From an uncultured Clostridia bacterium (GTDB lineage: Bacteria; Bacillota; Clostridia; Oscillospirales; JAAYOS01): a DNA stretch of 64,000 nt. The notes beneath the pieces are model-generated. The model was given only the letters and a program-made list of their open reading frames with translations. It ran no database searches and was not told the origin of the DNA. The stretch lies in the NCBI GenBank assembly GCA_947593925.1, contig CANQDU010000008.1:1-64000 (forward strand), written 5' to 3'. Within the stretch, counting starts at the first letter, position 1. Each line of letters starts with the position of its first letter. The position numbers were made by a program, and so were the translations under genes. Shown piece after piece: positions 33,651 through 42,078 of this stretch.

Positions 33651-34655
33651 TCAGCGCTCGACGAAGCCTATGACGCGGCGCACTCTGTTGAGCACGGGCT
33701 CACTCAGCGCCCTTGCGCGCTCCGCGCCCTCGCGGTATATGCGTTCGAGCTCGTCCGCGCCGTCCGAGAGGTAGTGCTCCGCGCCCTCGCGTATCGGGCG
33801 CAGCACGTCGGTGACGACCTCGGCGACGGCGGGCTTGAACACGCCGTAGCCCTTGCCGTCAAACTCCCGCTCTATCTCGTCGTAGCTCCTGCCGGTGACG
33901 GCGGAGTATATCGTCATGAGGTTCGCTATGCCCGGCTGGTTCTCCGGGTCGAAGCGTACGACGCCGAGGCTGTCGGTCTTGGCGCGCTTGAACTTCTTCA
34001 TTATGGCGTCCGGGCTGTCCATGATGTAGACGCTGCCCTGCGGATCGTCGTCCGACTTGCTCATCTTCGCCGTGGGGTCGGTGAGGCTCTTGATCCTCGC
34101 GCCGACCTTCGGCACGAACGGCTCGGGGAGCTTGAACACGTCGCCGTACACGCCGTTGAAGCGGACGGCGATGTTCCGCGCAAGCTCGACGTGCTGCTTC
34201 TGGTCCTCGCCCACCGGGACAAGCTCGGTGTCAAACAGCAGGATGTCCGCCGCCATCAGCACGGGATAGGTGAAGATGCCGCTGTTGAGGTTGTTTGCCT
34301 GCTTCTTCTGCATCTCCTTGTACTGGGTCATGCGGTTGAGCTCGCCTATCATCGAGTAGCAGCCGAGTATCCAGCCGAGCTCCGCGTGGGCGGAGACGTG
34401 GCTCTGGAGGTATATCACGCTCTTCTTCGGGTCGAGCCCCGCCGTGATGTACTGCGCGAGCTGCTCGCGGGCGCGGCGGCGAAGCGTCTCCGGGTCGTTG
34501 CGTATGGTTATCGCGTGCAGGTCCACGATGCAGTAGAGGCACTCGTACTCGTCCTGGAACCCGACCCAGTTCTTTATCGCGCCGAGGTAGCTGCCGAGCG
34601 TGAGGTCGCCCGTCGGTTTGATGCCGCTAAATATCCTTTTCTTTGCGTTTTCCAT
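33651..34655 (-). CDS. trpS: Tryptophan--tRNA ligase
   Basis: A 334-residue class I synthetase. The HIGH region is KPTGDLTLGSYLGA near residue 12, and the KMSKS motif is AKMSKSDDDPQG near 195. SGIFTYPVLMAADILLF near 125 is the usual TrpRS stretch. Full length. Placed between an aminotransferase gene (31 bases) and tagO (14 bases), so it is part of one transcript with cell-wall genes. Confidence 0.96.
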   Translation of the reverse strand: MENAKKRIFSGIKPTGDLTLGSYLGAIKNWVGFQDEYECLYCIVDLHAITIRNDPETLRRRAREQLAQYITAGLDPKKSVIYLQSHVSAHAELGWILGCYSMIGELNRMTQYKEMQKKQANNLNSGIFTYPVLMAADILLFDTELVPVGEDQKQHVELARNIAVRFNGVYGDVFKLPEPFVPKVGARIKSLTDPTAKMSKSDDDPQGSVYIMDSPDAIMKKFKRAKTDSLGVVRFDPENQPGIANLMTIYSAVTGRSYDEIEREFDGKGYGVFKPAVAEVVTDVLRPIREGAEHYLSDGADELERIYREGAERARALSEPVLNRVRRVIGFVER

Positions 34656-34686
34656 ATATATTACACCTTTCGGAATGATTTCGTTT

Positions 34687-35886
34687 TTACTTCACGTAGC
34701 CGTCTATCTCGCGGCCGAGTATCTCGCAGCCGCGCACGAGCTGGTCGTCGGTCGGAAGCGAGAAGTTGAGGCGTATCGAGGGGCTCGCCGCATGCTCGTC
34801 CACGTTGAACGCGGAGCCGGGGACGCACGCGAGCTTGTGCGCCTTTGCGCGGCGGCAGAGCTCCGCGCCGTCGTACCCCTCCGGGAGAGTGAGCCAGATA
34901 AACAGCCCGCCGTCCGGCACAGTCCACTCCGCCTTGCCGGCGGGGACATACTTCGCGAGCGCGTCGAGCATGATGTCGCGGCGGCGGCGGTAGACCTTCC
35001 GGCACTCCTCGATGTGCCGCTCGAAGCCGCCGCCCGTGACGAGACGTTCTACTATCATCTGGAAGAACAGGTTCGTGTGTACGTCGCTCACCTGCTTTGC
35101 GACGGCCATCTTCGCCGTGACGTCGCGGTGCGCGACGACGTACCCGATGCGGATACCGGGCGCTATCACCTTCGAGTAGGAGCCGCAGAATATGACGCGC
35201 CCCTCCTCGTCCATGCTCTTGATGGTGGGGACGGTCTCGCCCGAGTAGCGGAGCTCGAAGTAGGGGCTGTCCTCTATGATACAGACGTCGTAGCGGCGCG
35301 CAAGTTCCATGAGCTTTTCGCGGCGGCGGAGCGACATCGTGGACCCTCCGGGGTTCTGGAAGGTCGGAATGGTGTACACCGCGCGGATGCCCGGGTCGGC
35401 CTTGAGCCGCTCCTCGAGCTCATCCACGCACATCCCCTCCCCGTCGCACGGTATGCCGACGAGGCGGAGCCGCTGCGCGCGGAAGCAGTTGAGCGCGCCG
35501 ATGAAGCTCGGCGCTTCGCAGGCTATCGCGTCCCCCTCGTTGAGGAGCACCTTCGTCGCGAGCTCTATCCCCTGCTGTCCGCCGGAGACTATTATGCAGT
35601 CGTCAAAGTCGCGCCCCACGTCGTGGAGCAGCTTCACGCGCTCCGCCGTGGCGCGGCGGAGCGGCGTATAGCCCTCGGTTATGCCGTACTGGAACGCCGC
35701 TCCGGACGCGTCTCTGAATATCTCGGCGGCGGCGGACGCCATCTCCTCCGTGGGAAAAGTGTCCGGCGAGGGATTGCCCGCGGCGAAGCTTATCGCCTCC
35801 GGGTCGGGGTCTGCCTTTAGTATCTCGCGTATCGCGGACGGCTTCAGCGTGTCGATACGCTCGGAAAATCTGAAATTCATCGCCAT
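34687..35886 (-). CDS. PLP-dependent aminotransferase, class I/II (2-aminoadipate type)
   Basis: A 399-residue fold-type I aminotransferase resembling LysN/ARO8-type enzymes. Motifs include ISFAAGNPSPDTFP near residue 33, the PLP-ring stretch IVSGGQQGIELATKVL near 99, TIPTFQNPGGSTM near 170, DSPYFELRY near 208 and the PLP lysine in GSYSKVIAPGIRIGYV near 240. The exact substrate (2-aminoadipate, aromatic or branched-chain) cannot be read. First gene of the trpS-tagO-mnaA run, behind a promoter at 35956-35984. Confidence 0.9.
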   Translation of the reverse strand: MAMNFRFSERIDTLKPSAIREILKADPDPEAISFAAGNPSPDTFPTEEMASAAAEIFRDASGAAFQYGITEGYTPLRRATAERVKLLHDVGRDFDDCIIVSGGQQGIELATKVLLNEGDAIACEAPSFIGALNCFRAQRLRLVGIPCDGEGMCVDELEERLKADPGIRAVYTIPTFQNPGGSTMSLRRREKLMELARRYDVCIIEDSPYFELRYSGETVPTIKSMDEEGRVIFCGSYSKVIAPGIRIGYVVAHRDVTAKMAVAKQVSDVHTNLFFQMIVERLVTGGGFERHIEECRKVYRRRRDIMLDALAKYVPAGKAEWTVPDGGLFIWLTLPEGYDGAELCRRAKAHKLACVPGSAFNVDEHAASPSIRLNFSLPTDDQLVRGCEILGREIDGYVK

Positions 35887-35955
35887 GCCTCCAAACGGTA
35901 CGGGCGTGCGGCGCGGGCTTTTCCGCCGCCGCGATTTTAGCCTATACTTATTGAT

Positions 35956-35984
35956 ATTTTAGCATATCCTTCCCGCACTGGCAA
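35956..35984 (-). promoter_or_regulatory. Promoter of the aminotransferase-trpS-tagO-mnaA run
   Basis: On the minus strand, TTGCCA (35979-35984), 17 bases, TAAAAT (35956-35961), 70 bases before the start. Confidence 0.7.
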
Positions 35985-36079
35985 GAGTTTGTTTCGGGCG
36001 CGGCGGTGTTTGCCGCGCGGCGCGGAACTTTTACCGACGGTTCTCTGCGGAAGCAGCACGGTCGTTCCCTCGCAAAGAC

Positions 36080-36111
36080 ACGGCAGGGCTCAAAGAGCCC
36101 TGCCGTTTTTT
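36080..36111 (+). terminator. Terminator hairpin
   Basis: Twelve-bp stem ACGGCAGGGCTC / GAGCCCTGCCGT, loop AAA, then a run of six T on the plus strand. It lies after the minus-strand esterase stop; the T-run points the other way, so it may act in both directions. Confidence 0.75.
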
Positions 36112-36135
36112 CGTCTCAGTATATGTCGAACCGCG

Positions 36136-37077
36136 CTACTTCGCGGAAAAGCACTTTTTGCAGAACACGTCCACAATGTCGAGCACCTCGTCCGTCCAGA
36201 ACTCCGGGCCGCCGTGGTCCGCGCCCTTGATGAGGTACAGGTCGGCGGGGTGGCCGGTCTTTTTCAGCTGTTCGTAGATGACGGCGCTGCACGTGCAGTT
36301 GACGACGCGGTCCTTCGTGCCGTGGAACATCAGCACCGGCGGCATCACGGTGTCCCCGTCGATGTTGCACTCGACCGAGAGCGCCCGCGCAAGCTCCGGG
36401 TGCTCGATCAGGTTCTTCCCGCCCATGACGCGCCCCTCCGGGCTGTCCGGCAGGCAGTGCAGGATCTGGATGGGGTTGGAGTCGGGCGCCATGACCGAGG
36501 ACGAGCCGTAGTAGCTCACTACGCCGCAGGGCTCCGCGCTGACGCCGGGGAACAGGTTGTCCTCCGAGTCGTCGTCATGGAGCATGCCGCCCCACATCGC
36601 GGTGTGTCCGCCGGACGAGTCGCCCGCGAGGACGACCTTCGCCGGGTCTATGCCGAACTTGTCGGCGTTGCCGCGGAGGAAGCGGATGGCGTTGCGCGCG
36701 TCCTTTATCTGCGCGGGGAACGCCGCGAGCCCGGAATGGCGGTACTCCACGATGGCGCAGACGTATCCGCGCAGGGCGAGCTTTGCAAGCGACGCGACGT
36801 TGCCGTAGACGTACTGCGGCATCCACGCGGAGCCCTGTACAAAGACGTAGCAGGGCAGCGGCTCTGCGGATATCTTCTTCTCCGCCGCGACGCGCTTGTT
36901 GCGGCACTCGGGGATAAGTATCTGGAGATGCAGCGGGTGGCCGTCCGGCTTCGCGTACTCGACGTCGTGCAGGTACATGACGCCCGGCTCGTCGCCGGTA
37001 GTTTTGATGATGTGCGCGCCCTCCGGGCAGCCCTCGAACTCTGGCAGTTCTTCGTAGGTCCATGCTTTTACTTCCAT
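36136..37077 (-). CDS. Alpha/beta-hydrolase esterase
   Basis: A 313-residue hydrolase of the HSL/acetyl-esterase group. The nucleophile elbow is GDSSGGH near residue 174 and the catalytic His is in GADHGGPEFW near 288. The Asp is probably in MFHGTKDRVV near 257. The oxyanion loop usually written HGGG reads FVQGSAW here (near 100). No signal peptide, so cytoplasmic. Divergently transcribed from a GH106-like glycosidase with a shared palindromic promoter, which suggests joint breakdown of an acylated glycan. The substrate is inferred, not seen. Confidence 0.85.
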   Translation of the reverse strand: MEVKAWTYEELPEFEGCPEGAHIIKTTGDEPGVMYLHDVEYAKPDGHPLHLQILIPECRNKRVAAEKKISAEPLPCYVFVQGSAWMPQYVYGNVASLAKLALRGYVCAIVEYRHSGLAAFPAQIKDARNAIRFLRGNADKFGIDPAKVVLAGDSSGGHTAMWGGMLHDDDSEDNLFPGVSAEPCGVVSYYGSSSVMAPDSNPIQILHCLPDSPEGRVMGGKNLIEHPELARALSVECNIDGDTVMPPVLMFHGTKDRVVNCTCSAVIYEQLKKTGHPADLYLIKGADHGGPEFWTDEVLDIVDVFCKKCFSAK

Positions 37078-37129
37078 GACATTTCCTCCCTGATGATTTT
37101 TGCGCGCCTCGGCGCTCGGGGTTTTGAGA

Positions 37130-37166
37130 TTATTATACCATATTGTGGAGCGATATGGTATAATAA
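37130..37166. promoter_or_regulatory. Palindromic divergent promoter/operator
   Basis: A perfect inverted repeat: TTATTATACCATAT (37130-37143), 9-base spacer, ATATGGTATAATAA (37153-37166). Each arm contains TATAAT in outward orientation, so both -10 boxes (for the esterase and the glycosidase) lie within the palindrome. Good -35 boxes are not evident, which fits activator or repressor control. Confidence 0.6.
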
Positions 37167-37252
37167 ACTTAAAAACAAAGCCGCGTGAACAGCCACGCCG
37201 GCGCGGGCGTTATTCGGCGGCTTGTTATACCGATACGAAAAGAGGCGGAAAA

Positions 37253-39910
37253 ATGAAAAGGATAGACGAACTGCTCGCCGGAAAGGGCGGAAGCTACATC
37301 CTGCCCTTCTTCTGGCAGCACGGCGAGGACGAGGCGACGCTCCGGGACTACGTCCGCGCCATCTATGAGGCGAACATCCGGGCGATGTGCGTAGAGTGCA
37401 GGCCGCACCCGGATTTCTGCGGCCCAAAGTGGTGGGAGGATCTGGACGTCATTCTCGACGAGGCCAAAAAGCGGGGCATGACGGTCTGGATACTCGACGA
37501 TGACCACTTCCCCACCGGCCACGCGAACGGCGGCATAGAGAACGCGGACATCTCCCTGCGCCCGTGGTATGTGGAGAGCGTGGCGGCGGACTGCTACGGT
37601 CCCTCCCCGGCAAATCGCTTTGACATAGCGGGCGCGATAGAGAAGGCCACCGCGCCCTCAAGCGACCCGCGCGCGGCGATGATGCTCCGCGGCGGACAGA
37701 AGCTGCATTTCGAGAACGACGTCGAGATACTGAGCGTCGCCGCGTGGGAACTGGACAAAAACGGACGGATGGTCGGCTATACGGACGTGAGTCCCTTCGC
37801 TCGGGACGGCGTGCTCGTGTGGGACGTTCCGAACGGCTCCTACCGCATATACGTCACCTTCCTCACCCACAACGGCGAGGGCCGCACCGACTACATAAAC
37901 ATTCTGGACGGAGACAGCGTGCGGGTGCTCATCGACCATGTATACGAGCCGCACTATGCCCGTTACGGCGCGGACTTCGGCGGAACGATAAAGGGCTTCT
38001 TTTCCGACGAGCCGATGGTCGGCAATATCGCGGGGATGTACGCGACGGGTCGTCTCGGCGGCGAACACAGGCTCACTAACCCGTGGCAGAAGGACCTGCC
38101 CGCGATGCTCGAAAAGAGGCTCGGCGGCGAGTGGAAGATGCTCCTCGGCCTCCTCTGGGGCGACGGCACGGACGAAATGACCGTCGCCGTGCGGCAGGCG
38201 TATATGGACGCCGTCACCCGGCTCATCGAGAAAAACTTTGCGGGTCAGCTTAGCCGCTGGTGCGAGGAGCACGGGGTAGAGTACATCGGCCATATCTGGG
38301 AGGACGCGCACCTCTCGACAGCGCTCGGCGGCGGCCTCGGCCACTACTTCCGCGCCATGCACGGCAACCACATGGGCGGCGTGGACATAGTTTTCAACAA
38401 TCAGATGAAGCCGTGGTCGGATCGCCGCGCCGCAGACAGTCACGGCGGGGCGGACTTCTACTACTACGTCCTCGGAAAGTTTGCCTCCAGCCACGCCTCC
38501 TTCGACCCGCATAAGCGCGGCCGCGCCATGTGCGAGATATTCGGCGCGACCGGCTGGGACTTCGGCGTGGACAAGATGAAGTACCTCGCCGACAACTTCC
38601 TTGTAAACGGCGTCAACTACTTTGTCCCGCACGCGTTTTCCCCCAAGGCGTTCCCCGACCCCGACTGCCCGCCGCACTTCTACGCCCACGGCGAGAACGC
38701 GCAGTACCGCCACTTCGCAAGGCTGATGCGGTACATGCAGCGGGTCTGCCACCTGCTGAACGGCGGAAAGCACTCTGTCGAGGCCGCCGTGCTCTACAAC
38801 GCCGAGAGCGACTGGGTAAGCGAACACTCCGGCATTACCCACAAGATGTTCTGCGAGACGCCCGCAAAAGAGCTCGGGCAGAACCAGATAGACTACGACA
38901 TCATCCCCATTGACCTGCTCGAAAGCGGCTCCGAGCTCGGGGACGGCGTACTTACGGCAAACGGCGTCACATACAAGGCGCTCGTCGTTCCCGCGACCGA
39001 CTACACCTCCCCCGCGCTCGCGGACTTCTCCGAAAGGGCGAAGGCGGCAGGCTTCCCGGTGCTCTTTATAGACGTACTGCCGCAGGCCGTAAAGGACGGA
39101 CGGAAGGTCACGGCCGCGGGAGAGGTCGTGGCGCTCGGGGATTTGGTGACAGTACTGCGCGGCAAGGGGCTGGGCGATATAGCGATAAGCCCCGCCTCCC
39201 GCTCCGTGAAGTATTACCACTACCGCCACGAGGACGACCTGTATATGCTCGTGAATAACGACCTCGGCAAGCCTTACGAGGGCGTCGTGACCTTCCCCAA
39301 CACCGGGAAAGCGTACATCTACGATGCGTACCGCAATGAGGTGCGCGCCGCCGAGCAGACGGTGCGCGGCGGCATGAGCGAACTCCGCGTGACTATACGC
39401 GCATACGAGCCGCTCATCGTGTTCTTCGGCGAGTACACCGGCGCTCTTGCCCCGGAGGTACGTCCCGAAGGGAAGGAAATCGAGCTCACCGGCTTCCGGC
39501 TGTCCTCCTGCCCCGCGACCGAGTATCCGAACTTCGGCAAGGCCGTGGAGCTCGCGCGGTGCGTGGACGTCGCCGCAAACTACCCCGAGTTCATGGACTT
39601 CTACCGCTATGAGACGGAGTTCGAGCTGGACGCCGCACGTCAGGTCGTGCTGAAGCTCGACTATGTCTCGGACGGCACGGAGGTGTGGCTGAACGGCGTG
39701 CCCTGCGGCGCGCGCATCGCGCCGGAGTGGGTCTTCGACCTCACAGCGGCGGCAAAGCCCGGAAAGAACAACCTGCGCATAGAAGTCGCCGCCACGCCGA
39801 ACCGCAAGGTGCTTGCCATGCATCTGCCGGAGGGCTTCTCGATGGGCGGCGTGCCCGACGCGGTGCGCCCGGAGGGCATCGTCGGGGCGGTGAAGCTCTT
39901 TATAAAGTGA
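37253..39910 (+). CDS. GH106-like glycoside hydrolase
   Basis: An 885-residue, probably cytoplasmic glycosidase (no signal peptide). The N-terminal barrel pattern resembles GH106 alpha-L-rhamnosidases: PFFWQHG near residue 16, EANIRAMCVECRPHPDFCG near 37, and WILDDDHFPTGHANGG near 75, equivalent to the YDEDxWPSGxAGG of that family. GFFSDEP near 243 and YIGHIWEDAH near 340 offer candidate acidic residues. The last 140 residues form a beta-sandwich (YETEFELDAARQVVLKLDYV, then VWLNGVPCG) as in carbohydrate-binding jelly rolls. The ATG at 37253 has AGAGGCGG upstream. Family assignment is by pattern only. Confidence 0.8.
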   Translation: MKRIDELLAGKGGSYILPFFWQHGEDEATLRDYVRAIYEANIRAMCVECRPHPDFCGPKWWEDLDVILDEAKKRGMTVWILDDDHFPTGHANGGIENADISLRPWYVESVAADCYGPSPANRFDIAGAIEKATAPSSDPRAAMMLRGGQKLHFENDVEILSVAAWELDKNGRMVGYTDVSPFARDGVLVWDVPNGSYRIYVTFLTHNGEGRTDYINILDGDSVRVLIDHVYEPHYARYGADFGGTIKGFFSDEPMVGNIAGMYATGRLGGEHRLTNPWQKDLPAMLEKRLGGEWKMLLGLLWGDGTDEMTVAVRQAYMDAVTRLIEKNFAGQLSRWCEEHGVEYIGHIWEDAHLSTALGGGLGHYFRAMHGNHMGGVDIVFNNQMKPWSDRRAADSHGGADFYYYVLGKFASSHASFDPHKRGRAMCEIFGATGWDFGVDKMKYLADNFLVNGVNYFVPHAFSPKAFPDPDCPPHFYAHGENAQYRHFARLMRYMQRVCHLLNGGKHSVEAAVLYNAESDWVSEHSGITHKMFCETPAKELGQNQIDYDIIPIDLLESGSELGDGVLTANGVTYKALVVPATDYTSPALADFSERAKAAGFPVLFIDVLPQAVKDGRKVTAAGEVVALGDLVTVLRGKGLGDIAISPASRSVKYYHYRHEDDLYMLVNNDLGKPYEGVVTFPNTGKAYIYDAYRNEVRAAEQTVRGGMSELRVTIRAYEPLIVFFGEYTGALAPEVRPEGKEIELTGFRLSSCPATEYPNFGKAVELARCVDVAANYPEFMDFYRYETEFELDAARQVVLKLDYVSDGTEVWLNGVPCGARIAPEWVFDLTAAAKPGKNNLRIEVAATPNRKVLAMHLPEGFSMGGVPDAVRPEGIVGAVKLFIK

Positions 39911-39966
39911 CCCGTCGCAAAACGGCAGAGTGAAACAGGTAAACTAAAACTGTAGGAGGTTTTGTT

Positions 39967-40869
39967 ATGTCAAACGTACCTTATTTCAAAGCAAAGGAAA
40001 TAGCCCGCCGCGCCTGGCAGATAGAATACAATTTCACCGACCGGGAGCACGTCTACTGCTATCTGGTGGAGGGAAGCGGGGCGGCGCTCGTCATTGACAC
40101 GATGTACGGCTACGGCAACCTTAAAGCATTTTGCGAGACTCTCACCGACAAGCCGCTGAGGCTCGTGAATACGCACTTCCACTTCGACCACACCGCCGGA
40201 AACTTCGACTTCGACCGCTGCTATATGCACCACGCGGACATCGCCGCCTTCTACGATTCCCGCGTGAGCACGCCGGAGCAGATGCTCGAGCGTGCCCGCG
40301 AGGAAGCGAAGGACGAGTACAAGGCCGCCATGGAGGTCTCCGACTTCTGCGCGGCGCGGGATATGAATGTCTACCCGCTCTACGACGGCGACCTGCTCGA
40401 CCTCGGCGACCGCCGCATCGAGGTGGTGGACGTGGGCAGACACTCGCCCGGAAGCGTCGTCTTCATAGACCGCGCGCTGCGCATCGCCTTCACCGGCGAC
40501 GCCTGCAACGGCAACACGCTTCTCGACTTTGGAAACGCTCTCCCCGTGGACACATACCTCAAAAATCTGCTGCATCTCAAGAGCTTCCAGTCCGAATTTG
40601 ATATGTGCTACGGCGGCCATCAGGTGTTCACGTCCGATATAATCGACGAGGGCATCGAGCTTGCGGCGAGGGTGCTTGCCGGGAGCGACGACCGCGAGGA
40701 GAGCGTCGGCCTCTTCGGGCAGAAGGTCATATACGCCGCGCGTCACGGCGCGAGCCCGATAGAGCGCGCCGACGGCAAGAGCTTCAACATGAGCTACGAC
40801 CCCGACCGCCGCTTCGCCGGGGAGCAGCAGCCCCGAGTGATAGATTTCAAGCCTACCACGCCGTTTTAA
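39967..40869 (+). CDS. MBL-fold metallohydrolase
   Basis: A 300-residue metallo-beta-lactamase-fold protein. The zinc motif HxHxDH is THFHFDHTAGNF near residue 72. FTGDACNG near 175 supplies the bridging Asp, and GGHQ near 217 the last His. There is no signal peptide. Similar proteins cleave thioesters, lactones or phosphoesters; the substrate here is unknown. Located 56 bases after the glycosidase with its own GGAGG ribosome site, so it is probably part of the same sugar-related locus. Confidence 0.88.
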   Translation: MSNVPYFKAKEIARRAWQIEYNFTDREHVYCYLVEGSGAALVIDTMYGYGNLKAFCETLTDKPLRLVNTHFHFDHTAGNFDFDRCYMHHADIAAFYDSRVSTPEQMLERAREEAKDEYKAAMEVSDFCAARDMNVYPLYDGDLLDLGDRRIEVVDVGRHSPGSVVFIDRALRIAFTGDACNGNTLLDFGNALPVDTYLKNLLHLKSFQSEFDMCYGGHQVFTSDIIDEGIELAARVLAGSDDREESVGLFGQKVIYAARHGASPIERADGKSFNMSYDPDRRFAGEQQPRVIDFKPTTPF

Positions 40870-40926
40870 GAAGCAAAGGCGGCGGGACGCAGAGCGGTTC
40901 CGCCGCGAGACCCGCGGCAGACCGAG

Positions 40927-41040
40927 CATAATTCGTGTGCTTTTTGTACCCGAAGCGGCTGTAAATGCCTCCGTCATTTCAAACGTCCTTTTGCAACGGC
41001 GGAGGCCTAATGTGCAAAAGAGCAGTGAAGAGTGAAGAGT
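40927..41040 (+). repeat. 115-bp intergenic repeat, copy R6
   Basis: Matches 59905-60019 in the same orientation at nearly 90 % by eye, from CATAATTCGTGTGC through GCAACGGCGGAGGCCTAATG to AGTGAAGAGT. An internal stem GCCTCCG / CGGAGGC surrounds ACGTCCTTTTGCAA (40983-40996). Each copy lies 3' of a plus-strand gene and runs directly into a strong hairpin. No terminal inverted repeats are seen. Confidence 0.85.
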
Positions 41041-41071
41041 CAAAACCTCCGGCTAAGCCGGAGGTTTTGAC
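41039..41071. terminator. Terminator hairpin downstream of the sortase gene
   Basis: A perfect 15-bp stem, GTCAAAACCTCCGGC / GCCGGAGGTTTTGAC, loop TAA. Lies between converging genes (MBL and sortase). Confidence 0.8.
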
Positions 41072-41116
41072 TTATGCGCGGCAAATCCTGCGATCCTATC
41101 CCCCGCTGCGCAGGCG

Positions 41117-41995
41117 TCACGCTTCCTTTTTCCTCGCAACCACTACAAACCTGCCGTCCGCGCCGCGGTTGCTGCATGTAGTGAGCGTGAGAAGCTGGTC
41201 GCCGTACCGCGCCGCGACTCCCGTATCGTAAAGGTCCGCGTCGTAAACACATTCCAGGTATTCGTCAAAGACCGCCTCATCCGTCAAATCGGTATAGTCG
41301 TAGTATCGGAACGCGTTATCGTCGTCCTTCTTACAGACTTTCGCGTAAAATGCCGCAAGCACTTCATACTCGCCCATCTCGTCCACCGTGTCGAAACAAA
41401 TGACGGGGTGTTCCTTCCAAAATTCCTCGTCGGCGTAGTCTGTGATCTCGGCAAACATGGCGCCGTTTTTCATGTTGTGGCCGTAGACGATATAGTTGCC
41501 GCAGCCCTCATAGCAGCTCCCGTCCAAGAACGGCACGCCGCCGGTTGATTTGTTTCCGTCAAAGTCCCGGCTCAGATAATACTCAGGATCGTCCGGCGTG
41601 TGCATGACAGGGTAATTGATCCGAGTCCCCTCAATACAGATCCACCCAAACAGGTCGCTGTTCCGGGAATAAAGGTCGTCATACTTGTGAAAGCCGGGGT
41701 CGGGCTGAGGTTCACTGTCGGAAAAAACACCGGCAGTATCCGTCGTCACCCGGTAAATATCGGCGCCCGTCGGTAACGTCTCCGGCTGAGTCGTAGAGAC
41801 AGCTGCACTGCATGTCGGTTCCTCCAGCCTGATTTGGGCGGCCAACGCCGCGAAGGATTCCGCGTTCCTTTTTTCCTCGACAAGCCGAGATATGACCATA
41901 TATGCGGAGACGCAGAAAACCACAAGGCAGACGGCAAGCGCCGCCGCCATGAGTTTCCGGCTTCCCCGCTTTTTCTTTTGTTTCGCTTTTTCCAT
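41117..41995 (-). CDS. srtB: Class B sortase
   Basis: A 292-residue sortase. An N-terminal anchor (residues 14-35, basic KQKKKRGSRK before it) is followed by a stalk and the sortase domain. The catalytic His is in YGHNMKNGAMF near 170, the Cys in TLTTCSNRG near 275, and the Arg in DGRFVVV just after. The class B type is supported by the long segment between His and Cys. Its likely substrate is the giant adhesin encoded directly upstream, whose anchor reads TPKTG. A terminator at 42031-42063 separates the two, so the sortase is expressed by read-through or an unseen promoter. Confidence 0.92.
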   Translation of the reverse strand: MEKAKQKKKRGSRKLMAAALAVCLVVFCVSAYMVISRLVEEKRNAESFAALAAQIRLEEPTCSAAVSTTQPETLPTGADIYRVTTDTAGVFSDSEPQPDPGFHKYDDLYSRNSDLFGWICIEGTRINYPVMHTPDDPEYYLSRDFDGNKSTGGVPFLDGSCYEGCGNYIVYGHNMKNGAMFAEITDYADEEFWKEHPVICFDTVDEMGEYEVLAAFYAKVCKKDDDNAFRYYDYTDLTDEAVFDEYLECVYDADLYDTGVAARYGDQLLTLTTCSNRGADGRFVVVARKKEA

Positions 41996-42030
41996 GTTCT
42001 GTCCCGCTTTACTCCGCTTTTGCCATCCGT

Positions 42031-42063
42031 AAAAAGCGGCGGACAGGCTGTCCTATCCGCCGC
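42031..42063 (-). terminator. Terminator after the giant adhesin gene
   Basis: On the minus strand, stem GCGGCGGA / TCCGCCGC with inner AGG/CCT pairs, followed by five T (42031-42035). It ends 15 bases after the adhesin stop. Confidence 0.75.
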
Positions 42064-42078
42064 CTTCTTTATGGACGG

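Noticed and set aside
36000-37188. Long open frame on the plus strand (399 codons from 35989)
   Set aside because: It runs antisense to the esterase gene and owes its length to high GC; no start with a ribosome site and no family pattern.
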